Shown: positions 10,595-20,268, numbered from the stretch's first letter. The stretch: DNA of 59,590 nt from Microbacterium paulum (GCF_015707995.1 NZ_JAAGRY010000012.1:1-59590), one strand, 5' to 3'. The notes: a model not told the origin generated them from the letters alone. Made by a program: numbers and translations.

Positions 10595-12034
10595 CTACTC
10601 CTGTGCGTGCCGGTCGAGGAAGGCGTAGACCTCGCCGTCGTCCACGCCGGGGAACGCCCCCCGCGGCAGCGGCGAGAACATCTGCATGTGCACGCGCGCG
10701 CTCGGCCAAGCCTTCCCGTTCCAGCGGTCGGTCAGCGAGGCATCCGGGCGTCGGCAGCACGACTCGTCGGGGCAGGTCGACACGGCGCGCTTGTGGGTCT
10801 CGCGGCCGCGGAACCAGCGTGCGTCGTCGAAGGGCACGCCGACCGTGATCGAGAACTCGCCGTCGCCCGTGCGCCCGGTCTGGCTCGAACACCAGAAGGT
10901 GCCGGCGGGGGTGTCGGTGTACTGATAGTGCTCGACGGTGCGGTTCTGCTCCGCGAAGGCGGCGCGCGCGGCGAACCTGCGGCAGACGATCTGCCCCTCG
11001 ACCGATCCGGTGACATCCATCGGCAGCGGCAGGTCGTCGTTCTCGTAGACCCGGTTGATCGCCCCCGCTCCGTCGACCCGCAGGAAGTGCAGGCGCGTGC
11101 CGAGATGCTCGGTCAGCAGGTTCGTCATCCGCATCGCCGCCGCCTCGTGCGTCACGCCGAACGCGTCGCGGAAGTCCTCGACGGCGAGGTTCCGGTCCTT
11201 CTTCGCCTGGGCGAGGAAAGCGACCGATGCTGTCTCGGGCATGAGGCAGCACGCCGCGAAGTAGTTGATCTCGAGCCGCTGCTGCAGGAAGTCGGCGTAG
11301 TCGGTGGGCGGCGTGTGCCCGAGCAGCCGGTGCGCCATCGCCTGCAGCGCCATCGAGCGGAGGCCGTGACCGCCGGGGATCGACGCCGGCGGCAGGTAGA
11401 TGCGTCCGTTCTCGAGGTCGGTCACCGACCGGGCGGAGTGCGGCAGGTCGTCGACGTAGATGAGCTCGAAGCCCAGCTGCGACGCCATGACGCTGACGCT
11501 CCGGTGCGTGAGCGCGCCGCCGGTGTGCCCCGCGGCCTTGAGCTGCTTCTCGGCGAGGTGCTCGATCTCGGGCAGGTAGTTGCCCCGCTCCCGCATGCGC
11601 AGGCGCAGCTCGGTGTTCGCGCGCCGGGCCTCCTCGGGCGTCGCGATCGCCTCGCGCTCGCGGCGCTGCAGCTCGCGGTGCAGGCCCAGGATCGACTCGA
11701 TCGTCTCGTCGCTGGTCGCCTTGGTGACGCGCACGGCGGGGATGCCGAGGCGCCGGAACACGGGCGAGTTCTGCGCCTGCTCGAGGTCGAGTTCGAGGGC
11801 GGCGCGCAGGTTCGGCGGCTCGGGGGAGAGGAGGTCGGTGACATCCGTGCCCGTCGCGTGCGCGATCGCCTGCAGCAGCGACAGCTTCGGCTCGCGCTTG
11901 CCGTTCTCGATGAGGCTCAGCTGACTGCCCGCCACCCCGACGAGCGCGCCCAGCTCGTCGAGGGTGTACCCCCGCGCGACGCGGTGATGACGGATGCGGT
12001 GACCGAGAGTCGACAGCTCGAGAGCAGAAGCCAT
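10595..12034 (-). CDS. RamB-type transcriptional regulator (XRE HTH + IrrE/ImmA-like + zinc-ribbon C-domain)
   Basis: 479 residues. An N-terminal XRE helix-turn-helix spans residues 9-65, with YTLDELGALVGVAGSQLSLI and NGKREPKLS. A degenerate ImmA/IrrE-like middle carries MALQAMAHRLLGH and INYFAACCLMP (about residues 230-290). The C-terminal part has paired cysteines (TFWCSSQ, STCPDESCCRRPD). This is the architecture of corynebacterial RamB and the short-chain-acyl regulators that sense acetate or propionate metabolism. It is divergent from pckG, which suggests control of gluconeogenesis and of itself. The ATG at 12034 is directly preceded by TATCAT at 6 nt, so the mRNA is probably leaderless. 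The identity with RamB is by architecture only. Confidence 0.82.
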   Translation of the reverse strand: MASALELSTLGHRIRHHRVARGYTLDELGALVGVAGSQLSLIENGKREPKLSLLQAIAHATGTDVTDLLSPEPPNLRAALELDLEQAQNSPVFRRLGIPAVRVTKATSDETIESILGLHRELQRREREAIATPEEARRANTELRLRMRERGNYLPEIEHLAEKQLKAAGHTGGALTHRSVSVMASQLGFELIYVDDLPHSARSVTDLENGRIYLPPASIPGGHGLRSMALQAMAHRLLGHTPPTDYADFLQQRLEINYFAACCLMPETASVAFLAQAKKDRNLAVEDFRDAFGVTHEAAAMRMTNLLTEHLGTRLHFLRVDGAGAINRVYENDDLPLPMDVTGSVEGQIVCRRFAARAAFAEQNRTVEHYQYTDTPAGTFWCSSQTGRTGDGEFSITVGVPFDDARWFRGRETHKRAVSTCPDESCCRRPDASLTDRWNGKAWPSARVHMQMFSPLPRGAFPGVDDGEVYAFLDRHAQE

Positions 12035-12149
12035 TCCTTGATGATAGCGAAACAATCGCGATTCTTGCGCCCCGATTCGTTCGAAACTCGGCGCGAATCG
12101 GCGCACAGTGGAAACACGAGCACCAGAGACCGCCCACGAAGGAGCTGAC
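12032..12149. promoter_or_regulatory. divergent control region between the RamB-like gene and pckG
   Basis: It contains a perfect palindrome AATCGCGATT (12054-12063) just upstream of the regulator's TATCAT -10, and a second inverted repeat GATTCG-N14-CGAATC (12074-12079 / 12094-12099) nearer pckG. A GAAGGAG ribosome binding site (12138-12144) precedes pckG. The palindromes are candidate operators for the regulator or for another carbon-metabolism factor; this is inference from position. Confidence 0.5.
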
Positions 12150-14048
12150 ATGGCCATCGCCGATCTGTTCACCCGCACCGCGTCCGCCCCCGCCGAGGGC
12201 CGCAGCGCCGGGGCGGCATACCGCACCTACGGCGCGCGCCCGGTCCGGGCCGGCGAGGGCCTCGACGAGTTCTTCGCCTGGGTCGACGAGATCGCCGCGC
12301 TCACCCAGCCCGACCGCATCCACTGGGTCGACGGATCGCGCGCCGAGAACGAGGCGCTGCTGCGCGAGCAGGTCGACGAGGGCAAGCTCATCAAGCTGAA
12401 CCCCGAGTGGCGGCCCGGCTCGTACCTCGCCCGCTCGCACCCGAGCGACGTCGCCCGCACCGAGGGGCGCACCTTCATCGCCTCCGAGCGCGAGGAGGAC
12501 GCCGGCCCCACGAACAACTGGGCGAACCCCGCCGAGATGCGCGCGACCATCACGCCCCTGTTCGAGGGCTCGATGCGCGGGCGCACCATGTACGTCGTGC
12601 CGTTCTCGATGGGCGCCGTCGGCGGCCCGCTCTCGCACATCGGCGTGCAGATCACCGACTCGGCCTACGCCGTCACCTCGATCGGCATCATGACCCGCGT
12701 CGGTACCGAGGTGCTCGACCAGATCGCCGCCCGCAAGCCGTGGGTGAAGACCGTGCACACGGTCGGCGCTCCGCTCGAGCCCGGTGAGAAGGATGCCGCG
12801 TGGCCCTGCAACGATGAGAAGTACATCGTGCACTACCCCGAGACGCTCGAGGTGTGGTCGTACGGATCGGGCTACGGCGGCAACGCGATCCTCGCGAAGA
12901 AGTGCTTCGCCCTGCGGATCGCCTCGGTGATCGGCCGCGACGAGGGTTGGCTCGCCGAGCACATGCTGCTCATCCGCGTCATCAGCCCCGAGGGCAAGAA
13001 ATACCACCTGGCGGCGGCGTTCCCGTCGGCGTGCGGCAAGACCAACCTCGCGATGCTCCGCCCCACGATCCCCGGCTGGCGCGTGGAGACGCTCGGTGAC
13101 GACATCGCATGGCTGCGTCCCGGTGACGACGGACGCCTCTGGGCGATCAACCCCGAGGCCGGCTTCTTCGGCGTCGCGCCCGGCACCGGCGAGTCGACGA
13201 ACGTGACGGCCGTCGAGACCCTCTGGGGCAACACGATCTTCACGAACGTGGCGCTCCGCCCCGACGGCGACGTCTGGTGGGAGGGGCTCACCGACGACGT
13301 GCCCGCCGAGCTCACCGACTGGGAGGGCAACCCGTGGACGCCCGACGCCGGCCGGCCCGCCGCGCACCCCAACTCCCGCTTCACCGTGAGCGCGGCGCAG
13401 TGCCCGCAGATCGCGGCCGACTGGGATGCCCCGGAGGGCGTGCCGCTCGACGGCATCCTCTTCGGCGGGCGCCGCGCGACCAACGTGCCGCTCGTCGTCG
13501 AGGCGACCGACTGGACCCACGGCGTCTTCCTCGGCTCGAACATCTCCTCCGAGCGCACCGCCGCCGCCGAGGGCACGGTCGGGGAGCTCCGCCGCGACCC
13601 GTTCGCGATGCTCCCGTTCTGCGGCTACAACATGGCCGACTACTTCGGTCACTGGCTGAAGGTCGGGCAGAAGCTGCGCTTCGACCGCGCGCCGCGGGTC
13701 TTCCAGGTCAACTGGTTCCGCAAGGGGGCCGACGGACGCTTCCTCTGGCCCGGGTTCGGTGACAACTCGCGCGTCATCGACTGGATCATCCGCCGCATCG
13801 AGGGCAAGGTTCCCGCCGTCGACAGCCCGATCGGCCGTCTGCCGCAGACGAGCGACCTGAACCTCGACGGCATCGAGGTGCCGCAGCAAGACCTCGACGC
13901 CCTGTTCGAGATCGACCCCGCGCTGTGGCTGCAGGAGACCGACCTCACCGAGGACTTCTACCGCACCTTCGACGGCAAGGTGCCGCCGGCGCTCTACGCC
14001 GAGCTCGCGGCGCTGCGCTACCGCCTGAAGGCCGCCCAGGAGGCCTGA
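12150..14048 (+). CDS. pckG: phosphoenolpyruvate carboxykinase (GTP)
   Basis: 632 residues, the usual length of GTP-dependent PEPCK. It converts oxaloacetate and GTP to PEP, GDP and CO2, the first committed step of gluconeogenesis. The kinase loop [12 protein letters not shown] starts at residue 291, with the reactive Cys295 and the P-loop Lys297/Thr298. Other hallmarks are the [12 protein letters not shown] substrate loop, ETLGDDIAW (metal ligand), and GENxxA-type nucleotide contacts replaced by PGTGESTNV. The ATG follows GAAGGAG by 5 nt. It is transcribed away from the RamB-like gene and convergent with the ABC exporter, with a 98-bp repeat element in the gap. Confidence 0.97.
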   Translation: MAIADLFTRTASAPAEGRSAGAAYRTYGARPVRAGEGLDEFFAWVDEIAALTQPDRIHWVDGSRAENEALLREQVDEGKLIKLNPEWRPGSYLARSHPSDVARTEGRTFIASEREEDAGPTNNWANPAEMRATITPLFEGSMRGRTMYVVPFSMGAVGGPLSHIGVQITDSAYAVTSIGIMTRVGTEVLDQIAARKPWVKTVHTVGAPLEPGEKDAAWPCNDEKYIVHYPETLEVWSYGSGYGGNAILAKKCFALRIASVIGRDEGWLAEHMLLIRVISPEGKKYHLAAAFPSACGKTNLAMLRPTIPGWRVETLGDDIAWLRPGDDGRLWAINPEAGFFGVAPGTGESTNVTAVETLWGNTIFTNVALRPDGDVWWEGLTDDVPAELTDWEGNPWTPDAGRPAAHPNSRFTVSAAQCPQIAADWDAPEGVPLDGILFGGRRATNVPLVVEATDWTHGVFLGSNISSERTAAAEGTVGELRRDPFAMLPFCGYNMADYFGHWLKVGQKLRFDRAPRVFQVNWFRKGADGRFLWPGFGDNSRVIDWIIRRIEGKVPAVDSPIGRLPQTSDLNLDGIEVPQQDLDALFEIDPALWLQETDLTEDFYRTFDGKVPPALYAELAALRYRLKAAQEA

Positions 14049-14108
14049 CCCGCCTCCCGCGTCGCGCTCTTCCGGCGCCCGCTGTTCCGGCCTCTGCGCC
14101 GCGGCGAC

Positions 14109-14206
14109 CCTCGTCCCACTCGGGCGGGGGTCGTCCCGTTTCGGGCGCCGCATGCCCCAGAAGTGGTCGCTTCCGAGCACCGAAACCGACCACTTTCGGG
14201 ACATGG
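14109..14206 (+). repeat. 98-bp dispersed intergenic repeat, copy A
   Basis: The sequence runs from CCTCGTCCCACTCGGGCGGG to GGGACATGG and contains an imperfect hairpin built from AGTGGTCGCTTCCG and its complement CGAAACCGACCACTTTC. It aligns along its whole length with the reverse complement of 51498-51595, also 98 bp, at roughly three quarters identity by eye. It sits in the convergent gap after pckG and could serve as a bidirectional transcription stop. No coding capacity. Confidence 0.75.
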
Positions 14207-14250
14207 ATGGATGCCTGGGGAGCGGAACCCACCCCCACCCCCGCCCCGGG

Positions 14251-16179
14251 TCAGACCAGCAGCTGGTGGCGGGCGAGGTCGCGGTACAGCGGCACGGTCT
14301 CGACGAGCTCGGCGTGCGTGCCCTGGCCGACGACGCGGCCGCGGTCGAGCACGATGATGAGGTCGCTGTCGACGACGGTCGACAGACGGTGCGCGATCAC
14401 GACGAGGGTGCGGCCCGCGGCGACGGCGTCGATCGCCTCGCGCATGCGCTGTTCGTTGAGGCCATCGAGCGACGACGTCGACTCGTCGAGCAGCAGGATC
14501 GGGGGAGCGGCCAGCAGTGCGCGGGCGATCGCGAGGCGCTGGCGCTCGCCGCCCGAAAGCATGACACCCGCTTCGCCGACGGGCGCGGCGAGCCCGAGCG
14601 GCGAGCGTTCGAGCACGTCGCCGAGGTTCACCGCGCGCAGCACGCGCTCGCACGCGGCGTCGGATGCCTCGGGAGACGCGAGCCGCAGGTTGTCGCCGAT
14701 CGTGCCGGCGAGCGTCGGGGCATCCTGCTCGACGTAGCCGAGCTGGGCGCGCAGGCGGCTGCGGTCGATGCGGCGCACGTCGGTGCCGTCGAGCAGCACG
14801 GCGCCCGCGTCGGGGTCGTAGAAGCGCTCGATGAGGGCGAGCGTCGTCGACTTGCCGGCGCCCGACGGCCCGACCAGGGCGACGCGCGCGCCGCGCGGCA
14901 CCGCGAACGACACGTCGTGCAGCACGTCGCCGTCGACCTCGCGCACGGCGACGGTGTCGGCGTGCACGTCGGCGAGGGCGCGCTGGGCCTCTTCTTCGGC
15001 GCTGCGGCGGGTGCGGACGACCGCCGCGGGGTACGCGAACCGCACGCCGCGGAACTCGATGGCCGAGCTGTCGCGGGTGGCGAGCAGGTCGTCGACGGTC
15101 TGGATCGGCCCGGTGAGGTCTTCGGCGGGCCAGGCGCGGCGGGCCTCGTCGGCGGCGGCGGCGATCTCGGCGTCGCAGGCGGTCTCGGTGGGAAGGTCCA
15201 GCACCTCCTGAATGCGGCCGAGGGCGCCGAGGGCCTGGTTCACCGAGGTGATGGCGCCGAAGAACGAGCCGAGCGGCTGCACGAGGAAGAAGAGGAACAT
15301 CACGAAGGTCACCAGCTGCGCGATCGTGATGGCGCCCGAGGCGACCCGGAACCCGCCCACGCCGAGCACGACCAGCAGCGACAGCTGCAGCGCGATGCCG
15401 GCGATCGGCACGATGAACGCGGATGCCTTGGCGACCTGCACGCCCGCGTCGTAGGCGCCGCGCGCGGTCTCGTCGATCGCCGCCTGCTCGCGGGCGGCGG
15501 CGCCCGACGCGCGGATCGTGCGGATCGACCCGATCGCCCGCTCGACGCCCGAGGCGAGCTCGCCGACCTTCTCTTGCTGCACGGTCGTGGCGCGCCGGAT
15601 GCGCCCGCTGAGCGCGCCGACGACGGCGACCGAAGCGCCCACGACGACGAGGATGAGCAGCAGCAGCACGGGGTCGATCAGCAGCATCGCGATCACGGCG
15701 CCGACGAAGATCAGCGCGTTGCCGACCGAGTCGGCGAGTCCCTGGGTGAGCACGGCGTAGAGCAGCGTCGTGTCGGTGCCGACGCGTGAGACGAGGTCGC
15801 CGGTGCGCCGCGCGTCGTACTCCTGCACCGGCAGGTGCAGCAGCTGCGCGATCAGCCGCCGGCGGCTGGAGTAGACGACCGCGGTGCCGGTGCGCTGCAG
15901 CAGATAGTGCTGGATGCCGCTGATCAGCGACGACGCGACGACGAGCCCGACGAGCACCCACACGAGCGCGCCGAGCGGGGCGCTCTGCTGCACCCGCTCG
16001 ATGACCTGGCCGACCACGAGCGGCTGCGCAAGGGTCGCCGCCGCGGCGAGCACGCTCAGGATCGCGACGACGACGACGGTTTTCTTGTGTTCGAAGACGA
16101 ACGGCAGCAGTTGGCGCAGGCTCGCGCGCGGGCCGTCGCCTTTCGCAGAGCGGGAGCGGCGAGGGGAGGCAGAAGACAT
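14251..16179 (-). CDS. ABC exporter half-transporter (fused membrane and ATPase domains)
   Basis: 642 residues. Residues about 25-310 hold six membrane helices of a type I exporter domain. The ATPase domain follows: A-loop FAYP, Walker A GPSGAGKST, Q-loop YVEQDAPT, signature LSGGERQRLAIARAL, Walker B ILLLDESTSS and H-loop AHRLS. An unusual insertion of about 35 charged residues lies between FAYP and DVLHDVSF, where most homologues have only a turn. The protein should act as a homodimer or with a partner coded elsewhere; no partner is adjacent. The substrate (lipid, drug or peptide) cannot be inferred. Confidence 0.9.
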   Translation of the reverse strand: MSSASPRRSRSAKGDGPRASLRQLLPFVFEHKKTVVVVAILSVLAAAATLAQPLVVGQVIERVQQSAPLGALVWVLVGLVVASSLISGIQHYLLQRTGTAVVYSSRRRLIAQLLHLPVQEYDARRTGDLVSRVGTDTTLLYAVLTQGLADSVGNALIFVGAVIAMLLIDPVLLLLILVVVGASVAVVGALSGRIRRATTVQQEKVGELASGVERAIGSIRTIRASGAAAREQAAIDETARGAYDAGVQVAKASAFIVPIAGIALQLSLLVVLGVGGFRVASGAITIAQLVTFVMFLFFLVQPLGSFFGAITSVNQALGALGRIQEVLDLPTETACDAEIAAAADEARRAWPAEDLTGPIQTVDDLLATRDSSAIEFRGVRFAYPAAVVRTRRSAEEEAQRALADVHADTVAVREVDGDVLHDVSFAVPRGARVALVGPSGAGKSTTLALIERFYDPDAGAVLLDGTDVRRIDRSRLRAQLGYVEQDAPTLAGTIGDNLRLASPEASDAACERVLRAVNLGDVLERSPLGLAAPVGEAGVMLSGGERQRLAIARALLAAPPILLLDESTSSLDGLNEQRMREAIDAVAAGRTLVVIAHRLSTVVDSDLIIVLDRGRVVGQGTHAELVETVPLYRDLARHQLLV

Positions 16180-16281
16180 GAGCGGCTTTCTTTGCAGGTC
16201 GGGTCCTGCCCCTCTATCTTCTCTCCGCTTTCATGTGCAGTGTCTGTTTGCGCGCCATGACGGCGTGGCCCGTGAAACGAC

Positions 16282-16314
16282 GGATGCCGCGGAGCGCTCG
16301 GCTCCGCGGCATCC
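16282..16314 (-). terminator. strong hairpin downstream of the MHS transporter
   Basis: A perfect 14-bp stem, GGATGCCGCGGAGC with its complement, around a 5-nt loop GCTCG, starts 19 nt after the stop of the minus-strand transporter gene. The tract after it is only weakly T-rich, as is common in high-GC actinobacteria. Confidence 0.75.
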
Positions 16315-16332
16315 ACCGTTCAGGTGTAGCGG

Positions 16333-17796
16333 TCAGAGCGATCCGGTCTCACCGAGGCCGATGTTGGTGTCGTAGTCGACGTCTTTGGTCTCTTTCGAGA
16401 GCGCGAGGGCGATGAGGGTGAGCACCGCCGAGCCCGACAGGTAGAGCCCGACGAGCCAGGGCTGGCCGCCCGCCGCGCTCCAGAGGGCGACGGCGACGAG
16501 CGGGGCGAGGGCGGCGCCGAGGATCGACGACACGTTGTACGAGATCGCCGACCCCGTGTAGCGCACGTTCGTCGGGAAGAGCTCGGGCAGCACGGCGCCC
16601 ATCGGTCCGAACGTCGCGCCCATCAGCATGAACCCGAACACGAGGAACGCCTGCACGAGCGCGCCGGTGAACTTCGGGTCGAGCTGCGGCATGAGGAAGA
16701 CGTTGAACAGCAGGCCGAACACGCCGATCGCCGCCGTCACCCAGATGAGCAGTCGGCGTCGCCCGATCGTGTCGGCGACGGGGCCCGAGAGCAGGGTGAA
16801 GATGCCGAAGAAGACGACGCCGATGATCTGCATGATCACGAAATCGGTGTACCCGAAGCCGAGGCCCCCGACGTAGGTGGTCGGGTCGAACGCCGTGCCG
16901 GCGGCGTCGGCCACCTTCTGCGCGGCCGCGAGCGTGGGCTTGGTGCCGTACGAGAGGGTGAAGCTCGTCATCAGGTAGAAGAGCACGTAGGTCGCGAGCA
17001 TGATGAATGTGCCGAGGATGAGGTTCTTCCAGTTCGAGCGGATCACCTCGCCGAGCGGGAACTTGCGCAGCGCGCCGGTCTTCTCGGCCTTGACGAAGGT
17101 CTCGGACTCGACGAGCTTGAGGCGCACCCACAGGCCGATGATGACCATGACGGCCGAGAAGAGGAACGGCACGCGCCAGCCCCAGGCGAGGAACGCCTCG
17201 GAGCGCTGCGCGGGGCCGTCGGGGTGCGGCAGGGCGAAGTTGATCACCAGGAACACCGTGTTGGCGATGATGAAGCCGATCGGTGCGCCCAGCTGCGGGA
17301 AGGTGCCGTACCAGGCGCGCTTGCCCTTCGGGGCGTTCTCGGTGGCCACGAGCGCGGCGCCCGACCACTCACCGCCGAGGGCGAAGCCCTGGAACAGGCG
17401 CAGCACGAGCAGCAGGAACGCGGCCCACCAGCCGATGTCGTTGAAGGTCGGCAGGCAGCCGATGAGGAAGGTCGCGATACCCATCGTGAGAAGGGATGCC
17501 ACGAGGGTCGCCTTGCGGCCGAACTTGTCGCCGAAGTGGCCGAAGATCACCGCGCCGATGGGGCGGGCCACCATCGCGGCGCCGAACACCGCGAACGACG
17601 AGAGCAGAGAGGTCGTCTCGTTGCCGGTGGGGAAGAAGAGGATCGGGAAGACGAGCACGGCCGCGGTCGCGTAGACGTAGAAGTCGTAGAACTCGATCGT
17701 GGTGCCGATGAGGCTCGCGGTGATGACGCGGGAGCGCGGGTTGGCGGGGACCGGAGCCGTGGCGGTGCGGCCCGTGCCGGTGGGAGATGAAGACAT
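16333..17796 (-). CDS. MFS transporter, metabolite:H+ symporter (MHS/ShiA-ProP) family
   Basis: 487 residues with twelve predicted helices. Family marks: the first helix region IGTTIEFYDFYVYATAAVLVF, the loop GHFGDKFGRKATLV (MFS motif A), LRLFQGFALGGEWSGAALVA and PELFPTNVRYTG, which together point to the MHS group of proton symporters for small organic acids, betaines or shikimate. The ATG at 17796 puts a short hydrophilic leader before the first helix; longer upstream reading gives a Pro/Arg-rich stretch that is not credible. It stands alone between two terminator hairpins. The substrate is unknown. Confidence 0.9.
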   Translation of the reverse strand: MSSSPTGTGRTATAPVPANPRSRVITASLIGTTIEFYDFYVYATAAVLVFPILFFPTGNETTSLLSSFAVFGAAMVARPIGAVIFGHFGDKFGRKATLVASLLTMGIATFLIGCLPTFNDIGWWAAFLLLVLRLFQGFALGGEWSGAALVATENAPKGKRAWYGTFPQLGAPIGFIIANTVFLVINFALPHPDGPAQRSEAFLAWGWRVPFLFSAVMVIIGLWVRLKLVESETFVKAEKTGALRKFPLGEVIRSNWKNLILGTFIMLATYVLFYLMTSFTLSYGTKPTLAAAQKVADAAGTAFDPTTYVGGLGFGYTDFVIMQIIGVVFFGIFTLLSGPVADTIGRRRLLIWVTAAIGVFGLLFNVFLMPQLDPKFTGALVQAFLVFGFMLMGATFGPMGAVLPELFPTNVRYTGSAISYNVSSILGAALAPLVAVALWSAAGGQPWLVGLYLSGSAVLTLIALALSKETKDVDYDTNIGLGETGSL

Positions 17797-18006
17797 GCGA
17801 ATGGGGACCTGTCGAAAGAAAGGGAAGGTCCTCGTGGGACGCACCGGTGGCGGGCGTCCGTGGCAGGGGTGGTGCGGCGGGCGTCGCGGCGATGGGGGCA
17901 CCGTGCTCCCCGGCAGGATCCCGGGGGGCGATAAACGATCCTACGCCCGGCCGAAGCGCCCGGGCGTAGGAGAGTGCGAATCGGTGCGGCGCTCAGCGCC
18001 GGGCGG
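17797..18006. other. spacer between the MHS transporter and the small membrane protein
   Basis: Contains the transporter's promoter region and, at its right end, the hairpin terminator of the following minus-strand gene. I see no ORF of credible composition in it. Confidence 0.5.
17939..17971 (-). terminator. hairpin terminator after the four-helix membrane protein gene
   Basis: A 12-bp perfect stem TCCTACGCCCGG with its complement and a 9-nt loop, followed on the minus strand by TCGTTTAT, a fair T-rich tail. It lies 35 nt beyond the stop at 18007. Confidence 0.75.
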
Positions 18007-18357
18007 TCAGCGCCAGATGGCGGCGATGGCGGCGTTGACGAAGGTGAGCACACCGACCGACCAGAAGAGGGCCGGTGCGAGCGTGCCGGTCTTGCGCTGA
18101 CGCGCGGTGCCGATGCCCAGGAGCGCACCGATGATGAGCAGGATGACGAGCTTCACGCCGAGCTTCGTGTAGTTCAGCGGGTATTCGATGCCCCAGGGCG
18201 CGGCCAGGGCGAGGCCCGCAACGGCGGCGATGACCATGCCCCAGGTCATCAGCCGGGTGAAGCGGCGCTCGCCGAAGGCGGCGACGACCCAGGCGCCGAA
18301 CAGCACCGCGAATCCCACCAGGTGGACGAGGACGACGACGTGACGCAGGGTTTCCAT
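18007..18357 (-). CDS. small four-helix membrane protein of unknown function
   Basis: 116 residues with four hydrophobic segments (about residues 5-27, 35-55, 66-84 and 95-114) joined by short basic loops such as ARQRKTG. I recognise no catalytic or binding motif. The ATG at 18357 has TAGGCT exactly 6 nt upstream, the leaderless pattern seen at many starts here, so it has its own promoter. It lies downstream of ribH, but a hairpin stands between them, so a link to riboflavin is not implied. It ends in a good terminator and is probably a single-gene unit. Confidence 0.75.
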   Translation of the reverse strand: METLRHVVVLVHLVGFAVLFGAWVVAAFGERRFTRLMTWGMVIAAVAGLALAAPWGIEYPLNYTKLGVKLVILLIIGALLGIGTARQRKTGTLAPALFWSVGVLTFVNAAIAAIWR

Positions 18358-18399
18358 ACCCTCAGCCTACCTGAAGGATGGGTCGCGCTGCGCTCCCGG

Positions 18400-18431
18400 C
18401 CTGCCGTGCAGCGGATCCGCCGCGCGGCAGG
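18400..18431 (-). terminator. likely terminator of the riboflavin operon
   Basis: Outer arms CCTGCCG (18400-18406) and CGGCAGG (18425-18431) enclose the palindrome GCGGATCCGC. It lies 30 nt after the ribH stop. Confidence 0.55.
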
Positions 18432-18460
18432 CCCGCCGTGCGGCCGATCCGCGAGGCCGC

Positions 18461-18934
18461 TCAGCCGCGCAGGTCGCGGAGGAGCAGCGCGGTGCGCAGG
18501 GCCGCGTCGGCGGCCTCGGCGCCCTTGTCTTCTTTCGAGCCGGGCAGGCCCGCGCGGTCGAGGCCCTGTTGCTCGTCGTCGAGGGTCAGCACGCCGAAGC
18601 CGACGGGCTTTCCCGCGTCGAGCGCGACGCGGGTGAGGCCGTCGGTGGCCGCCGACGAGACGAACTCGAAGTGCGGGGTGCCGCCCCGGATGATCACGCC
18701 GAGGGCGACGACCGCGTCGGCCCCGGCATCCAGCGCCGCTTTCGCGGCCACCGGCAGCTCGAACGAGCCGGGCACGCGCACGAGCCGCCAGTCGGCGCCC
18801 GATTGTTCGAGTACGCGCTCGGCGCCGGCGATGAGCCCGTCGGTGATCACGTCGTGCCAGAGCCCCGCGACGACAACGACGCGCAATCCGGTCGCGTCGA
18901 TCTGCTGGGGGGCGGGGGCGCCGTGGCCGCTCAT
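18461..18934 (-). CDS. ribH: 6,7-dimethyl-8-ribityllumazine synthase
   Basis: 157 residues, the normal size. It condenses 5-amino-6-ribitylamino-uracil with 3,4-dihydroxy-2-butanone 4-phosphate, the penultimate riboflavin step. Substrate motifs: [29 protein letters not shown] (with the catalytic His) and the C-terminal [10 protein letters not shown]. The ATG overlaps the ribBA stop (ATGA), so it is the last, coupled gene of the FMN-riboswitch operon. Confidence 0.96.
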   Translation of the reverse strand: MSGHGAPAPQQIDATGLRVVVVAGLWHDVITDGLIAGAERVLEQSGADWRLVRVPGSFELPVAAKAALDAGADAVVALGVIIRGGTPHFEFVSSAATDGLTRVALDAGKPVGFGVLTLDDEQQGLDRAGLPGSKEDKGAEAADAALRTALLLRDLRG

Positions 18935-20268
18935 GCGTGCTCCTTGGTGTCGGTGTCGGTGCCGATCGGGGTCTCGGCGGGGGTGGTCGACTCGGCCCCG
19001 TGGGCGAGGGCCGCCTCGAGCTCGTCGGCCCCGATGATGTGGCCCATGCGGTCGCGCTTGGTCTCGAGGTACTGGTGGTTGTTCGGGCCGACGCCCACGA
19101 GCAGGGGCACCTGCTCGACGATGTCGAGACCGAGGGCGCGCAGCTGGTTCACCTTGTCGGTGTTGTTCGTGAGCAGGCGCACCTTCTCGATGCCGAGGTC
19201 GGCGAGGATGCCTGCCGCGGCGGCATAATCGCGGGCATCGGCGGGAAGGCCGAGCGCCAGATTCGCGTCGACCGTGTCGAGCCCGCGCTCTTGCAGGCTG
19301 TAGGCGCGCAGCTTGTTGATCAGGCCGATGCCGCGCCCCTCGTGGCCGCGCATGTAGACCACCACGCCGCCGCCGGTCGAGATCGCGTCGAGCGCCGCGT
19401 CGAGCTGCGGGCCGCACTCGCACTTGAGCGAGTCGAACGCTTCGCCGGTGAGGCACTCCGAGTGCACGCGCACGAGCGAGGCCTCGTCGGTCAGGTCTCC
19501 CGACACGACCGCGATGTGGTCGGTGCCGGTGACCCGGTCTTTGTAGGCGAGAAAGCGGAACGTGCCGTGAGAGGTGGGAACCTGCGCCTCGGCGCGCAGA
19601 CTCACCCGGCGCCGGGGGCCGTGGACGACAGCGTCGGCGGCGTCGGCGGGCGCCTCGGGGGCGGTGCCGTCGAGGTACGCGATGAGCTGCTCGATCGTGA
19701 TGACGGGGATGCCTTCGCGCTCACCCATCTCGATGAGGCCCGGCAGCCGCATCATCGAGCCGTCTTCGGCGACGACCTCGCCGATCGCCGCGACCGGCTG
19801 GAGGCCCGCGAGTTTCATGAGCTCGACACCGGCTTCGGTGTGGCCGGCGCGCTCGCGCACGCCACCGTCGACGGCGCGCAGCGGCAGGATGTGCCCGGGC
19901 CGGATCACCGACGTGGGGACGGATGCCGGGTTGGCCAGCACGTTCAGGGTGTGCGAGCGGTCGGTCGCGCTGATGCCGGTCGACACGCGGTCGGATGCGT
20001 CGACGCTCACCGTGTAGGCGGTGCCGCGGCTGTCTTCGTTCACCGCGACCATCGGGGGAAGGTCGAGCCGGTCCGCCCACTCGGCCGGCATGGGGGCGCA
20101 GATGAAGCCGCTCGACCAGCGGATGGTCCAGGCGAGCCACTCGGGGGTCGCGAGCTCGGCCGACAGGATGATGTCGCCTTCGTTCTCGCGGTTCTCGTCG
20201 TCGGCGACGATGACCGGCCGCCCGGCGCGCAGCGCGTCGAGGGCCTCGGGAATGGTGGAAAGGCTCAT
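18931..20268 (-). CDS. ribBA: bifunctional DHBP synthase / GTP cyclohydrolase II
   Basis: 445 residues. The N-terminal 3,4-dihydroxy-2-butanone-4-phosphate synthase (about 1-205) has [16 protein letters not shown] and [10 protein letters not shown] with [13 protein letters not shown]. The C-terminal GTP cyclohydrolase II (about 225-420) has the zinc site SLKCECGPQ with the preceding Cys in [11 protein letters not shown], and [14 protein letters not shown]. The two entry reactions of riboflavin synthesis are thus on one chain. The start overlaps the ribE stop. A tail of about 25 Ala/Thr-rich residues follows the second domain. Confidence 0.97.
   Translation of the reverse strand: MSLSTIPEALDALRAGRPVIVADDENRENEGDIILSAELATPEWLAWTIRWSSGFICAPMPAEWADRLDLPPMVAVNEDSRGTAYTVSVDASDRVSTGISATDRSHTLNVLANPASVPTSVIRPGHILPLRAVDGGVRERAGHTEAGVELMKLAGLQPVAAIGEVVAEDGSMMRLPGLIEMGEREGIPVITIEQLIAYLDGTAPEAPADAADAVVHGPRRRVSLRAEAQVPTSHGTFRFLAYKDRVTGTDHIAVVSGDLTDEASLVRVHSECLTGEAFDSLKCECGPQLDAALDAISTGGGVVVYMRGHEGRGIGLINKLRAYSLQERGLDTVDANLALGLPADARDYAAAAGILADLGIEKVRLLTNNTDKVNQLRALGLDIVEQVPLLVGVGPNNHQYLETKRDRMGHIIGADELEAALAHGAESTTPAETPIGTDTDTKEHA

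Noticed and set aside
12035..12226. N-terminal extension of the RamB-like regulator
   Set aside because: It would overlap pckG and its ribosome binding site; the added residues are Ala/Arg/Ser-rich and lie before a good leaderless start at 12034.
16394..17368. Arg/His-rich minus-strand frame inside the MHS transporter
   Set aside because: Out-of-frame shadow of the transporter coding sequence.
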